Of a DNA stretch of 53,273 nucleotides, positions 35,728 to 44,997 are shown in pieces (position 1 is the first letter of the stretch; each line of letters starts with the position of its first letter). The notes beneath the pieces were generated by a model, which ran no database searches, was not told the DNA's origin, and saw only the letters and a program-made list of their open reading frames with translations. A program made the position numbers and the translations under genes. Origin of the DNA: CAYMAZ01 sp964428185. GTDB taxonomy: Bacteria; Bacteroidota; Bacteroidia; Bacteroidales; DTU049. The DNA lies in the NCBI GenBank assembly GCA_964428185.1, contig CAYRXH010000009.1, forward strand, positions 1 through 53,273, read 5' to 3'.

Positions 35728-37071
35728 ATGACAAAGTTAAAAACATTTAACAGAGGCGGTGTTCATCCCCCAGAAAACAAAAGAGCTTCAACCACACCGA
35801 TTTTCATCCTCGATCCTCCCAAACAGGCTGTTATTCCTCTTTCTCAGAGCCTTGGTGCTCCTTCTGTTCCTGTAGTCAACAAAGGAGACCTCGTCAAAGT
35901 GGGACAGCTGATAGCCAAGGGAGAAGCTTTTATCAGCAGTAATATCCACAGTTCAGTATCGGGTAAGGTCAATAAAATTGACGAAGTACTTGATTCAAGC
36001 GGATATAGGAAAATGGCTGTGATTATTGATGTTGAAGGTGATGAATGGATGGAAGATATAGACCGGAGTAGCGAAATTAAAAGAGATTGCAAACTTTCAA
36101 AAGAGGAAATCATTGCAACAATTAAGGAAAAAGGTATTGTAGGCTTGGGTGGTGCTACCTTCCCCACGCACATCAAATATATGATTCCCAAAGATAAAAC
36201 TCCTGAATATCTGATCATCAATGCGGTAGAATGTGAGCCAATGCTCAGCGCCGACCATCGTCTGATGCTTGAAAAGGGGATGGAGATTCTTATTGGTACA
36301 GAAATTCTTATGAAGGCACTTGGTGTTGACAAGGCAATGATAGGAATTGAAAATAACAAACCAGATGCAATTGAGCATCTGACAAAACTATCAAAGGAAT
36401 TTAAAGGTATCACAGTACACGCTTTAAAAGTGCAATATCCTCAGGGAGCAGAAAAACAACTGATAAATGCCCTTTTGGGCAGAGAAGTTCCATCAGGAAA
36501 GTTGCCCATTGAAGTTGGTTGTGTTGTCAATAATTCAGGGACTGCCTATGCGGTGTATGAAGCTGTTCAGAAAAACAAGCCTCTGATTGACAGACTTGTG
36601 ACTGTGACCGGACCTTTTGTAAAAGAACCTGGAAACTATCTGGTCAGGATCGGAACACCAGTTACTGATCTCATAGAAAAATCTGGAGGCATTCCTGAAA
36701 ACACAGGCAAAATCATAAACGGCGGACCCATGATGGGAAAAGCTGTCCCTTCACACGAAGTACCTGTAACCAAAGGAACATCAGGCATCCTTTTATTTCC
36801 AGATGCAGAAGCCAAGAGGGTTCCCATGCTCAACTGTATCAGATGTGCACGCTGCACCATGGTTTGTCCCATGGGACTTGAACCCTTCCTGTTGGCTCAG
36901 CAGTCTGAATTTGCAGATTTTCAAGGAGCCGAAAAACATCACGTCATGGATTGCATCGAATGCGGTTCTTGCCAGTATACCTGTCCTTCAGGCAGACCAC
37001 TTCTTGATTATATTAGACTTGGAAAAAACAAGGTAGGTGTGATTATCAGAAACAGAACAAGCAAAAATTAA
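35728..37071 (+). CDS. rnfC: RNF complex subunit C (NADH/FMN, Fe-S)
   Basis: 447 residues from the ATG at 35728 (a TTG at 35719 is rejected). The N-terminus (FNRGGVHPPENK) and the barrel-sandwich segment are typical. GLGGATFPTHIKY near 132-144 is the NADH/FMN domain resembling complex I NuoF. Two 4Fe-4S sites are Cys370/373/376/380 and Cys409/412/415/419. It is the peripheral subunit exchanging electrons with NAD. It lies 14 bp after rnfB and 20 bp before rnfD. Confidence 0.96.
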   Translation: MTKLKTFNRGGVHPPENKRASTTPIFILDPPKQAVIPLSQSLGAPSVPVVNKGDLVKVGQLIAKGEAFISSNIHSSVSGKVNKIDEVLDSSGYRKMAVIIDVEGDEWMEDIDRSSEIKRDCKLSKEEIIATIKEKGIVGLGGATFPTHIKYMIPKDKTPEYLIINAVECEPMLSADHRLMLEKGMEILIGTEILMKALGVDKAMIGIENNKPDAIEHLTKLSKEFKGITVHALKVQYPQGAEKQLINALLGREVPSGKLPIEVGCVVNNSGTAYAVYEAVQKNKPLIDRLVTVTGPFVKEPGNYLVRIGTPVTDLIEKSGGIPENTGKIINGGPMMGKAVPSHEVPVTKGTSGILLFPDAEAKRVPMLNCIRCARCTMVCPMGLEPFLLAQQSEFADFQGAEKHHVMDCIECGSCQYTCPSGRPLLDYIRLGKNKVGVIIRNRTSKN

Positions 37072-37091
37072 GAATCAATTACTGAAACAAT

Positions 37092-38084
37092 ATGAGTTTA
37101 CTAAGAATTTCGGGATCACCGCATGTACATGACAAAGACTCAGTGAAGAGCATCATGTATTGGGTTGTCATTGCCATGTTGCCTGCTATGGGTATTTCAT
37201 TTTGGATATTCGGAATCGGTGCGGTAATAATTACATTCGCCAGCATCATCTTTTGTATGATGATAGAATTTCTGATTCAGAAATATATTTTAAAAGGCCC
37301 CATAACAATTTTTGACGGATCCGCAATTGTCACTGGTATTTTGCTCGCATTTAATGTGCCGAGCAATTTGCCCTTGATCATCCTGTTCATAGGTGCACTG
37401 GCAGCCATTGGGATTGGAAAAATGACCTTCGGAGGTCTTGGAAAAAACATTTTCAATCCGGCACTTGTGGGACGTGTTGTCCTTTTAATTTCTTTTCCTG
37501 TTCAGATGACTTCATGGCCAAAACCCATTGAGTCGGCAATGCAGCTGACAGATGTTATTACCGGTCCAACTCCTCTTGCCATTCTAAAAGAAGGAGTAGC
37601 AAAAGGAGAAACCGTTAGCAGTGTGCTTGCACAAAACAATCTGAATAATTATCTTGAATTTGCAACAGGACAAATGGGAGGCTCAGTGGGTGAAATTTCA
37701 GCTATTGCATTGATCATCGGTGGTTTGATAATGCTCTTCAAGCGAATCATCACTTGGCATATTCCGGTGGCTTTTATTGGGTCTGCTGCCCTGTTTGCCG
37801 GGATCTTATGGATGATTGATCCTGAAATGTATGTTGATCCTGCGTTTCATCTTCTCACTGGTGGATTGATGCTGGGTGCAATATTTATGGCTACAGATAT
37901 GGTAACTTCACCCATGTCAAAATCAGGTCAACTTATCTTTGGAGTTGGTTGCGGCCTTTTAACTATTCTTATCAGAGTATTCGGAGCATATCCCGAAGGA
38001 GTATCATTTGCAATTCTTATTATGAATGCATTTGTTCCGCTCATTAATAAATCATTTAAACCAAAACGATTTGGAGGAGCATAA
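37092..38084 (+). CDS. rnfD: RNF complex subunit D (covalent FMN)
   Basis: 330 residues with about ten membrane helices, homologous to NqrB. The flavinylation motif is DVITGPT at 154-160, with Thr160 the expected FMN site. Proline replaces the consensus alanine, which is common in RnfD. GGLGKNIFNPALVGR (114-128) and MATDMVTSPMSKSG are diagnostic. It is 2 bp upstream of rnfG. Confidence 0.96.
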   Translation: MSLLRISGSPHVHDKDSVKSIMYWVVIAMLPAMGISFWIFGIGAVIITFASIIFCMMIEFLIQKYILKGPITIFDGSAIVTGILLAFNVPSNLPLIILFIGALAAIGIGKMTFGGLGKNIFNPALVGRVVLLISFPVQMTSWPKPIESAMQLTDVITGPTPLAILKEGVAKGETVSSVLAQNNLNNYLEFATGQMGGSVGEISAIALIIGGLIMLFKRIITWHIPVAFIGSAALFAGILWMIDPEMYVDPAFHLLTGGLMLGAIFMATDMVTSPMSKSGQLIFGVGCGLLTILIRVFGAYPEGVSFAILIMNAFVPLINKSFKPKRFGGA

Positions 38085-38086
38085 TT

Positions 38087-38668
38087 ATGGCAAAAAAAAC
38101 TCCCAACACATTAACAAATATGGCTTTATCGCTTCTGATAGTTTCCGGAATTGCAGCAGTTGCACTTGCAGCAGTTTATAATTTAACAAAAGGGGCTATT
38201 GAACAGGTAAAGCAGAAAAAAATTGAAGAAGCAATCAGTGTTGTTCTGCCAGAGTTTGATCATGTAGAGCGATCTGCAATTTTGCCTTATGATGGGGGAT
38301 CTGATTCACTCGTTCTCTATAAAGCTTATGGTTCTGACAGAGAATTTATTGGAACTGCTGTTGAAACTTTTACAAATAACGGATTTTCAGGGCAGTTTAA
38401 AATTATGGTCGGTTTCCTACCTGATTTTACAATTCATAATACTGCTGTTTTGGAACATAAAGAAACTCCGGGGCTTGGTGACAAAATGGATATTTCAAAA
38501 TCAGATTTTCCCATTCAGTTTAAGGGAAAAAACCCGGCAAATTTCAGATTACAGGTTAAGAAAGATGGAGGCCATGTTGATGTTATTACAGCAGCCACAA
38601 TCAGTTCACGTGGTTTTTGTGATGCTATTGACAGAGCCTATCAAACAATTGTACAAATTAAAGACTAA
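38087..38668 (+). CDS. rnfG: RNF complex subunit G (covalent FMN)
   Basis: 193 residues. One N-terminal helix (about 11-33) precedes a periplasmic FMN domain, homologous to NqrC. The flavinylation motif is DVITAAT at 165-171, with Thr171 the expected site. The usual Gly-Ala becomes Ala-Ala. KETPGLGDK at 125-133 is typical. The start follows rnfD by 2 bp, with GGAGGAGC just upstream, a clear Shine-Dalgarno-like sequence. Confidence 0.95.
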   Translation: MAKKTPNTLTNMALSLLIVSGIAAVALAAVYNLTKGAIEQVKQKKIEEAISVVLPEFDHVERSAILPYDGGSDSLVLYKAYGSDREFIGTAVETFTNNGFSGQFKIMVGFLPDFTIHNTAVLEHKETPGLGDKMDISKSDFPIQFKGKNPANFRLQVKKDGGHVDVITAATISSRGFCDAIDRAYQTIVQIKD

Positions 38669-38680
38669 GGGGGTGTCGAA

Positions 38681-39268
38681 ATGAATCAGTTTAAAAATTT
38701 TACAAAAGGTTTTATTAAAGAAAATCCTATCCTTGTTCTTCTTCTGGGTTTGTGTCCTGCACTGGGTGTTACCACTTCAGCCATAAACGGTCTTGGTATG
38801 GGTCTTGCCACAACATTTGTTCTGGTAATGTCAAATATTTTTATTTCTTCTTTAAAGAGTTTTATACCTTCGTCGGCTCGCATTCCCATATTCATTGTCA
38901 TCATTGCAACATTTGTAACTATTATTGATCTTGTGATGAATGCCTATTTCCCTGCTCTACATGCTCAATTGGGATTGTTTATTCCTCTGATTGTAGTAAA
39001 TTGTGTCGTACTAGGTCGTGCCGAAGCTTTTGCATCAAAAAATAGTATTTTTTCGTCTCTTATTGATGGTTTTGGAATGGGTCTGGGTTTTGCATTTGCT
39101 CTGGTTATCCTCGGCACTGTTAGAGAATTAATGGGAAGTGGTGCAATATTTGGATTCAAACTCCTTCCGGTGGGAACTGACGGAATGCTTGTTTTTATTC
39201 TTGCCCCCGGTGCATTTCTTGGATTGGGATATTTAATCGCAATCATGAATTCAACAAAAAAATCATAA
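38681..39268 (+). CDS. rnfE: RNF complex subunit E
   Basis: 195 residues, six membrane helices, homologous to NqrD. Conserved cysteines are Cys25 (LLGLCPALGVTTS) and Cys108 (VVNCVVLGRAEAFA). A purine-rich AAGGGGG lies upstream of the start. It pairs with RnfA to form the membrane core holding an Fe centre. Confidence 0.96.
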   Translation: MNQFKNFTKGFIKENPILVLLLGLCPALGVTTSAINGLGMGLATTFVLVMSNIFISSLKSFIPSSARIPIFIVIIATFVTIIDLVMNAYFPALHAQLGLFIPLIVVNCVVLGRAEAFASKNSIFSSLIDGFGMGLGFAFALVILGTVRELMGSGAIFGFKLLPVGTDGMLVFILAPGAFLGLGYLIAIMNSTKKS

Positions 39269-39289
39269 CAAATAATAAAATATTTTCTT

Positions 39290-39862
39290 ATGGAATACAT
39301 CATAATTATTATTGCAGCAGTATTTGTCAACAATATTGTTTTTGCTCAGTTTCTTGGGATTTGTCCCTTTATGGGAGTATCCAAGAAAATCTCCACATCT
39401 GTGGGTATGGGAGGTGCAGTATTATTTGTTATGACCATTGCAACTCTGTTTACTTTTCTTCTGATGCACTATATTCTCATTCCTTTTGACCTGAAATATC
39501 TGCAAACCATTGTTTTTATTCTTGTCATTGCATCACTTGTTCAGATGGTTGAAATCATTCTTAAGAAAGTGTCACCTCCTCTGTATCAGGCACTAGGAAT
39601 TTTTCTCCCCCTGATCACCACAAACTGTGCTGTACTTGGTGTTGCTATTCTTGTTATTCAGAAAGATTACAATTTGCTGGAAGGAATTGTATTTGCCATT
39701 TCAAATGCCATCGGATTTACACTTGCACTGATTTTGCTTGCAGGAATCAGGGAACATCTCGATTTGATTGACGTTCCTAAACACATGAAAGGGGCTCCTA
39801 TTGCATTGATCATTGCAGGTATTCTTTCTCTCGCTTTTATGGGTTTTGCCGGAATGGTGTAA
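39290..39862 (+). CDS. rnfA: RNF complex subunit A
   Basis: 190 residues, six membrane helices, homologous to NqrE. Conserved cysteines are Cys25 (FLGICPFMGVS) and Cys113 (TTNCAVLGVAI). It is the last gene of the operon, 21 bp after rnfE. No terminator hairpin is visible, but a new promoter box follows at 39883. Confidence 0.96.
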   Translation: MEYIIIIIAAVFVNNIVFAQFLGICPFMGVSKKISTSVGMGGAVLFVMTIATLFTFLLMHYILIPFDLKYLQTIVFILVIASLVQMVEIILKKVSPPLYQALGIFLPLITTNCAVLGVAILVIQKDYNLLEGIVFAISNAIGFTLALILLAGIREHLDLIDVPKHMKGAPIALIIAGILSLAFMGFAGMV

Positions 39863-39882
39863 TCTCATTCAGAAAATAATTG

Positions 39883-39890
39883 TAAGTTTG
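39883..39890 (+). promoter_or_regulatory. -7 promoter box of the small gene/ftsE pair
   Basis: TAAGTTTG, perfect consensus, 27 bp before the ATG at 39918. It suggests that the pair is transcribed independently of rnf. Confidence 0.5.
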
Positions 39891-39917
39891 TACTCCGTAA
39901 TTTATTGACCGGAATCA

Positions 39918-40130
39918 ATGTATCTGCTTACAACTGTCAGTATTTCCCAAAACAAGTCTAGAACTTATATCCAGCTTCGTGACAAGCATATGAGACTGCT
40001 TGTTTTCTTTCCAGCCGACAGGCTCAATGAGATTCTGAAAAATGAGAATCTCAGTTCATATCAGAAAACCATTGAGAAGGTTATTCTCACTGCCAAACCC
40101 GGAACACTTTATCAAATTAACAAATCATAG
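39918..40130 (+). CDS. Small unknown protein encoded ahead of ftsE
   Basis: 70 residues, no signal peptide or membrane helix. Visible features are a basic strand-rich N-terminus (TYIQLRDKHMRLLVFF) followed by a helix (ADRLNEILKNENLSSYQKTIEKVILTA). I do not recognise the family. Support for a real gene comes from the promoter box 27 bp upstream, ordinary codon use and the 5 bp spacing to ftsE, which implies co-expression. A shorter version from the ATG at 39990 is possible. Confidence 0.55.
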   Translation: MYLLTTVSISQNKSRTYIQLRDKHMRLLVFFPADRLNEILKNENLSSYQKTIEKVILTAKPGTLYQINKS

Positions 40131-40135
40131 GAATT

Positions 40136-40825
40136 ATGTCTGATCATACTTCTGTTCAACCACTTATCAATGCAGAACATGTTTCGGTTATTCTAAACAA
40201 CAATCTGATTCTGTCAAACATCTCATTCACTCTGTCAAGAGGTGAAATGGCATACATGATTGGAAAAACCGGAAGCGGAAAAAGCACCCTTCTGAAAACT
40301 GTGTATGGAGAAATTATCCCCACTGGCGGAAAAATGCAGGTTGCAGGATTTGACTTGATGCATCTTAAACAATCTCGGGTGCCAATGCTAAGAAGACAAC
40401 TGGGCATGGTATTTCAAGACTTTCAATTGCTTACTGACAGAAGCATCAACGAGAATCTTATGTTTGTCATGAAGGCAACCGGCTGGAAAGATAAAGTTGC
40501 AATGCTTGAGCGTTGCGATGAACTACTCGAAAAAGTGAAACTTGGCGGCAAAGGTGTATCAATGCCACACCAGTTATCAGGCGGTGAACAGCAAAGGGTT
40601 TGTATTGCCAGAGCTCTCATTAATAATCCTCAGATTATTCTTGCTGATGAACCAACAGGAAATCTCGATCCCGAAACATCTCATGATGTGATGAATATCC
40701 TTAAAAAAATGAATGAAGACGGAATGTCAATTCTTATGGTCACTCATAATTACAGTCTCATTGAACGGTTTCCCGCAAAAACATATCAGTTCAAAGATGG
40801 GAAAATTGATGTTGTTCTGGATTAA
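40136..40825 (+). CDS. ftsE: FtsE-like ABC ATPase (cell division)
   Basis: 229 residues. Walker A GKTGSGKST is at 43-51, signature LSGGEQQR at about 147 and Walker B IILADEPTGNLD at about 167-178. Short length and the LRRQLGMVFQDFQLL segment match FtsE, which works with FtsX to control peptidoglycan hydrolysis at the septum. No ftsX is adjacent; in Bacteroidota the two are often unlinked. A related MacB/LolD-type ATPase cannot be excluded from sequence alone. Confidence 0.82.
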   Translation: MSDHTSVQPLINAEHVSVILNNNLILSNISFTLSRGEMAYMIGKTGSGKSTLLKTVYGEIIPTGGKMQVAGFDLMHLKQSRVPMLRRQLGMVFQDFQLLTDRSINENLMFVMKATGWKDKVAMLERCDELLEKVKLGGKGVSMPHQLSGGEQQRVCIARALINNPQIILADEPTGNLDPETSHDVMNILKKMNEDGMSILMVTHNYSLIERFPAKTYQFKDGKIDVVLD

Positions 40826-40827
40826 TA

Positions 40828-40861
40828 TTTGAATAATCCAATCAACACATTGATATTCAAA
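40828..40861. terminator. Likely bidirectional terminator between ftsE and the glycosyltransferases
   Basis: An 8 bp perfect inverted repeat TTTGAATA/TATTCAAA encloses an inner CAAT/ATTG pair. It sits between two convergent stop codons. Confidence 0.5.
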
Positions 40862-40867
40862 CTTGTA

Positions 40868-42007
40868 TTAGGAATCGAAAATCTTCTTCATCAATACCCT
40901 TGCATTCCATGAATTCATAAATCCATTATTCAATAATATGGACTTCCTGAGTTCAATTTCTTCTGCCTTCATCTCCTCCTCAAACAATCTATTGATGCTT
41001 TCTCTGAATGACTCAGTATCATCAGCCAGATGACACAATTCCTGCAATCCGGTGTTTACGACCATAGGAGTGTTGACAAGGCAATGCCTTCCCTGATACA
41101 AAGCAAGAAGGAGTTTGAGTTTTATCCCTGTGACCTGAAAAGTGGGCAATATATTCAAATGTGCCTCATGCACCAGTTCCTGAATTTGTTCTTCAGATAA
41201 TCCTGACCTGATCTCTACATTCGGGCTTTTCTCTACAGCATTTACCAACTCCTGTTTTGGCTTGTTCCCTGCAATGATTAACTTATGAGCGACCCCTTTA
41301 AATACTTCTTTTACCAGATACATTGCTGCATGATGATTTTCATTCACTTCGAGACTTCCGTGATAAAGTGCATATGTTCCCTTACCAGGTAAAATGTTAA
41401 CATTTTCATTGGGATGAAAGGCACTGATGGTGAATGCATTTTTATATTTCCGGGAAAAGTATTTGTAATCATTTTTGGAGATCACTGCAAGACCATCAGC
41501 ATACTTGAGCTTTTTCTCAAAATCACGCAGGGCTTTAGCCTCATTGAGGTAGTATAATTTTCGGAGATAGTTTTTCTCAGTTTTTGCAAGATTGGAATAG
41601 TAATCATGCTCAATATTGTGAGTCCTGACAATTTTCTTTCTGTATCGCAATCTGGGATTGTTCAGATAATAACATGAATGCAAGCCTTCAAAAAGAATCG
41701 GATATTTTTGAGAGACAAGCCTATCGATAAGCTGATCATCCCTTCTTGAATTCACAATATAGGGAAAGTTGCCCGAAAGTGACTGGGCTATACTCTTACG
41801 TTTGTAATAATAAACTGCTTCACAGATTTGCTCAAGTTTAGCCTCTTTTTTTCTGCCTCCATATTGAAAACAATGAAGATGTAATTTAATCCCCAATTCA
41901 TGAAGGGATTTCAATTTGTAATAAACATCAATTACCCCACCATAATTCACAGGAACAGGGATGTCAAATGATACAATATGTAAATGCTTATCCTTTGATT
42001 TGCTCAT
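40868..42007 (-). CDS. Glycosyltransferase (GT-B fold)
   Basis: 379 residues. Soluble two-domain architecture with VPVNYGGVIDVYYKLKSLHELG at the N-terminus, a middle acceptor domain and the nucleotide-sugar half (YALYHGSLEVNENHHAAMYL, then LIIAGNKP and ILPTFQVTGIKLKLLLALYQG). The final segment replaces the usual E-x7-E of GT4 with GIKLKLLLAL. Sugar and acceptor are unknown. It starts inside the end of the next glycosyltransferase (20 bp overlap), so both act in one pathway. Confidence 0.85.
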   Translation of the reverse strand: MSKSKDKHLHIVSFDIPVPVNYGGVIDVYYKLKSLHELGIKLHLHCFQYGGRKKEAKLEQICEAVYYYKRKSIAQSLSGNFPYIVNSRRDDQLIDRLVSQKYPILFEGLHSCYYLNNPRLRYRKKIVRTHNIEHDYYSNLAKTEKNYLRKLYYLNEAKALRDFEKKLKYADGLAVISKNDYKYFSRKYKNAFTISAFHPNENVNILPGKGTYALYHGSLEVNENHHAAMYLVKEVFKGVAHKLIIAGNKPKQELVNAVEKSPNVEIRSGLSEEQIQELVHEAHLNILPTFQVTGIKLKLLLALYQGRHCLVNTPMVVNTGLQELCHLADDTESFRESINRLFEEEMKAEEIELRKSILLNNGFMNSWNARVLMKKIFDS

Positions 42008-43151
42008 AAATACTAATCAATTGTTGTTTTTCATTATCCCAGCACAGTTCTTTAGACGCTCTTTTTAGTGCAGTTGTCCAATGGCCCTCTGGAAAATTCC
42101 ATAATATTTCATAAATTCTGTTTGCAATTTCCTGAGGTTCATGGCTTTCTATAAAAATTCCTATTCCATATTGTATCACAATTTTCTCAATTTCAGGAAG
42201 GCGTGACACAAGAACAGGAATGCCCACGTGGATATAGTCAAAAAGTTTATTGGGCAAACTGTAGCGGTAATTCAGGTTGGTATCCTTATCAAGACTCAGT
42301 CCACAGTCTGCACATCGGGTTAATTTCATGAGTTCAGCATGGGGCATTTTGTCAAAAAAAATTACTTTTCCCTGCAACTGGCTGCTTTCAGATTCATGTT
42401 TCAGCATATTTATAACATCTCCGCTTCCTGCAATAACAAGCTGAATTCCTTCGGTTAGTTTCATAGCTTCAAGCAGTTCTTCTGCTCCCCTGTCAATATT
42501 GATGCCTGCTCCCTGCAGAATGATTATCTTTTTCTTTTCATCCAGCCCAAAAGCCTTTCTGTCGGCCTGTTCATATTCAAGTGAAAGAGGTGGCACATTC
42601 CGAAGCACTTTCACATCTTTCCCGTATTTTTCACTGTAAATTTCAGCAATTGACTGATTGACAGTAAAAACATACTTTAGTCTTGGAAAAATCCACCGTT
42701 CAATTCTAAGCCATATTTTTCTGACAGCAGGCCTTTGAATAAGTTCGGGAACTTCTGTAAACAACTCATGGGTGTCATACACCAAAGGTTTGCGTCTAAT
42801 CAGCGAAGCCAGTCTGTTAGCCAGCAGCGTATCCAGATCATTGGAATGAAAAATGTGGCCCTTCACAAAAAGCAGCACAAAAAACAATCTTACATTGAAG
42901 CACATATAAAACAAAGCCCCCTTTGTAAACAGAAGCTTCATTCTCATTACTTTATATGGCCTGTCATGAATAGGAAGACTATTTTTTAGCTTTCTGCCTA
43001 TCAGTAAAATATCGAAACCATTGTCGTAGAGTGTGTCACAAACTTTCTTAACCCGCTGATCTGTAGCCAGGTCATTAATGACAGATACTATCACTCTTGT
43101 TTTGCTCACAGGGTAGGTAAATTGATAAAAAAATCCTGAACCTATATGCAA
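41988..43151 (-). CDS. Glycosyltransferase family 4-like
   Basis: 387 residues with the ATG at 43151. A GTG at 43109 would give the family-typical start SKTRVIVSVINDLATDQRV and may be the true one. HSNDLDTLLANRLAS and YDTHELFTEVPEL are typical of this group. The C-terminal half carries ILQGAGINIDRGAEELLEAM and LPNKLFDYIHVGIPVLVS. It presumably makes a surface glycan with its neighbour. No promoter box is visible upstream. Confidence 0.86.
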   Translation of the reverse strand: MHIGSGFFYQFTYPVSKTRVIVSVINDLATDQRVKKVCDTLYDNGFDILLIGRKLKNSLPIHDRPYKVMRMKLLFTKGALFYMCFNVRLFFVLLFVKGHIFHSNDLDTLLANRLASLIRRKPLVYDTHELFTEVPELIQRPAVRKIWLRIERWIFPRLKYVFTVNQSIAEIYSEKYGKDVKVLRNVPPLSLEYEQADRKAFGLDEKKKIIILQGAGINIDRGAEELLEAMKLTEGIQLVIAGSGDVINMLKHESESSQLQGKVIFFDKMPHAELMKLTRCADCGLSLDKDTNLNYRYSLPNKLFDYIHVGIPVLVSRLPEIEKIVIQYGIGIFIESHEPQEIANRIYEILWNFPEGHWTTALKRASKELCWDNEKQQLISIYEQIKG

Positions 43152-43193
43152 GTAACACAGATGTTCAGGATTTATTTTGTATGAATAAAAAAA

Positions 43194-44867
43194 TTATTTT
43201 GCAGGAACTAAGAGTTTGTCTCCTGTTTCAGTTGCTATTCTTCTTTTCCATTCTTCTGAATATCCGGGTTGTTTCACTTCTGGATTAACTTGTCTAGGTA
43301 CAACTTTTTTCACATTTCCATCCATATATTTCATAAACAAATACTCATAAAATGCTTTCCAATCGGCAACAAGAGCATTTCCGGTGTTGACGGAATAATC
43401 AGTAAGAAAATCAATAGCAGTTTTGGGATCTGTTTTAAAGAGTTCATAGGCTGCTTTATCAATAGCCTTGGTGTTGAGAATATACTTTTTTTCAGTTTCC
43501 TGCTGTTTTGCATGAATTTCGGGATGAATAAGATCATAACGCAGGTATGCAAAATTTGACACCATATTGAAAATCCAAAATGCTGAAGTCCAGCTGAATT
43601 CCATTATTGATCCGTTGCCAACAGCAAAAGATTCAGGAACACGTTGAATACAGGAGTACATAGGAGCATAAACACAACTGCCGGCATCATCAACTCCAAA
43701 CCACAAAATTCCACCTATAGCATCGGGGAGCCATGAACGGGACTGCGTAACAATCGAAAATCCTGTTTGCTGGGTTACGGTAGCACGCTCATTGCAGTAT
43801 GTTTTTCCGTCAACTTCCCATGTAAGAGGTCGCCATCTGTAGGGGCAGCCATGAGGACCTGCTCCCACATCCTTTGACATATCAAATTCTGTTCCCTGCA
43901 AATAATCACGCATATAGTTCATCACATCATGAACACTGATCTTTGCATCCGGTTTGATCCAGAGTGGCATTCTGTTTTTCAGGTTATGACCTGAAGCATA
44001 ATCCTTATATTGTTCCATCTGAGAATTGATCCGTCGGAAAAAAGCCCAAACTCTCATTTCACAGAAACGTGCTGCACTAAAATCAACAGGAGCATAAGTG
44101 TCTGAAAAGCTGAAATCTTTATCTTCACCGCTATACCATCCCTTCTTACGCGCAAATGAAATAACATCATGAGAATAAATGCATTCTACTTTTGAATCAT
44201 GAATTTTATTCATTTCAAGGGATGTAATGGATGTTTTACCGTTGGCCAGGGGGAATGTGGTAATACGAGCCTGGTTGGCATGTGCACACACATATCCGTC
44301 AGGAACTTTGAGTGCAACCCAAACTGCTCCCTTCTCTCCTTCACCCTTTCCAATAAGCTCCATAATCCAGACTTCCTTTTTATCGGCTATTGAAAATGAT
44401 TCACCTGTACTATAATAACCATATTCCTCCATTAACTGAGCAATAACCATAATGGCTTCGCGGGCAGTTTTTGAGCGCTGCAGAGCAATATACATCAGAC
44501 TTCCATAATCCATTATTGCTCCCGATTGAGAGCCAAGCTCGGAGCGTCCGCCAAATGTAGTTTCTCCGATTGCAAGCTGAAACTCATTCATGTTGCCCAC
44601 AACATTATAGGTTTGACGAGCCTGTTTGATTTTTCCAAGATATTTTCCTGTATCCCATTCATAAATATCAAGCATTGTTCCTTCTTCCCATGTGGAGGCA
44701 GGCCAGTAATACAACTCTCCGTAAAGCACGTGGGAATCAGCTGCATAACTGATCATTGTTGAGCCATCTGCCGATGCTCCTTTGGTAATGAGAAAATTGG
44801 TGCAGGCAAAAACCGAAGTTCCGGCAATCATTGCAACAAATAATAAAGTAAGACTTAATTTTTTCAT
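43194..44867 (-). CDS. Secreted C69-family dipeptidase
   Basis: 557 residues. A signal peptide is followed directly by Cys22 (VFACTNFLITKGAS), the N-terminal nucleophile of this Ntn-hydrolase family. Such Cys residues are exposed by cleavage, and here signal peptidase would do it. MNEFQLAIGETTFGGR and EPDSEN-like segments (SFSIADKKEVWIMELIGKG) are family features. It degrades dipeptides in the periplasm or outside. It stands alone with a -7 box 28 bp upstream. Confidence 0.92.
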   Translation of the reverse strand: MKKLSLTLLFVAMIAGTSVFACTNFLITKGASADGSTMISYAADSHVLYGELYYWPASTWEEGTMLDIYEWDTGKYLGKIKQARQTYNVVGNMNEFQLAIGETTFGGRSELGSQSGAIMDYGSLMYIALQRSKTAREAIMVIAQLMEEYGYYSTGESFSIADKKEVWIMELIGKGEGEKGAVWVALKVPDGYVCAHANQARITTFPLANGKTSITSLEMNKIHDSKVECIYSHDVISFARKKGWYSGEDKDFSFSDTYAPVDFSAARFCEMRVWAFFRRINSQMEQYKDYASGHNLKNRMPLWIKPDAKISVHDVMNYMRDYLQGTEFDMSKDVGAGPHGCPYRWRPLTWEVDGKTYCNERATVTQQTGFSIVTQSRSWLPDAIGGILWFGVDDAGSCVYAPMYSCIQRVPESFAVGNGSIMEFSWTSAFWIFNMVSNFAYLRYDLIHPEIHAKQQETEKKYILNTKAIDKAAYELFKTDPKTAIDFLTDYSVNTGNALVADWKAFYEYLFMKYMDGNVKKVVPRQVNPEVKQPGYSEEWKRRIATETGDKLLVPAK

Positions 44868-44895
44868 ATAATTTCTGTTTTTATTATTTTTTTTG

Positions 44896-44903
44896 CAAAC
44901 CTA
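44896..44903 (-). promoter_or_regulatory. -7 promoter box of the C69 dipeptidase gene
   Basis: TAGGTTTG on the minus strand, perfect consensus, 28 bp before the ATG at 44867. Confidence 0.55.
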
Positions 44904-44997
44904 AGTGTTTTTCACGAAAAATAAAAGAATATACCTCAATTCGGATCAAATCATTGAATATTTAGTCAGAAAACACACAGGAAAATGGTTATTGTTT

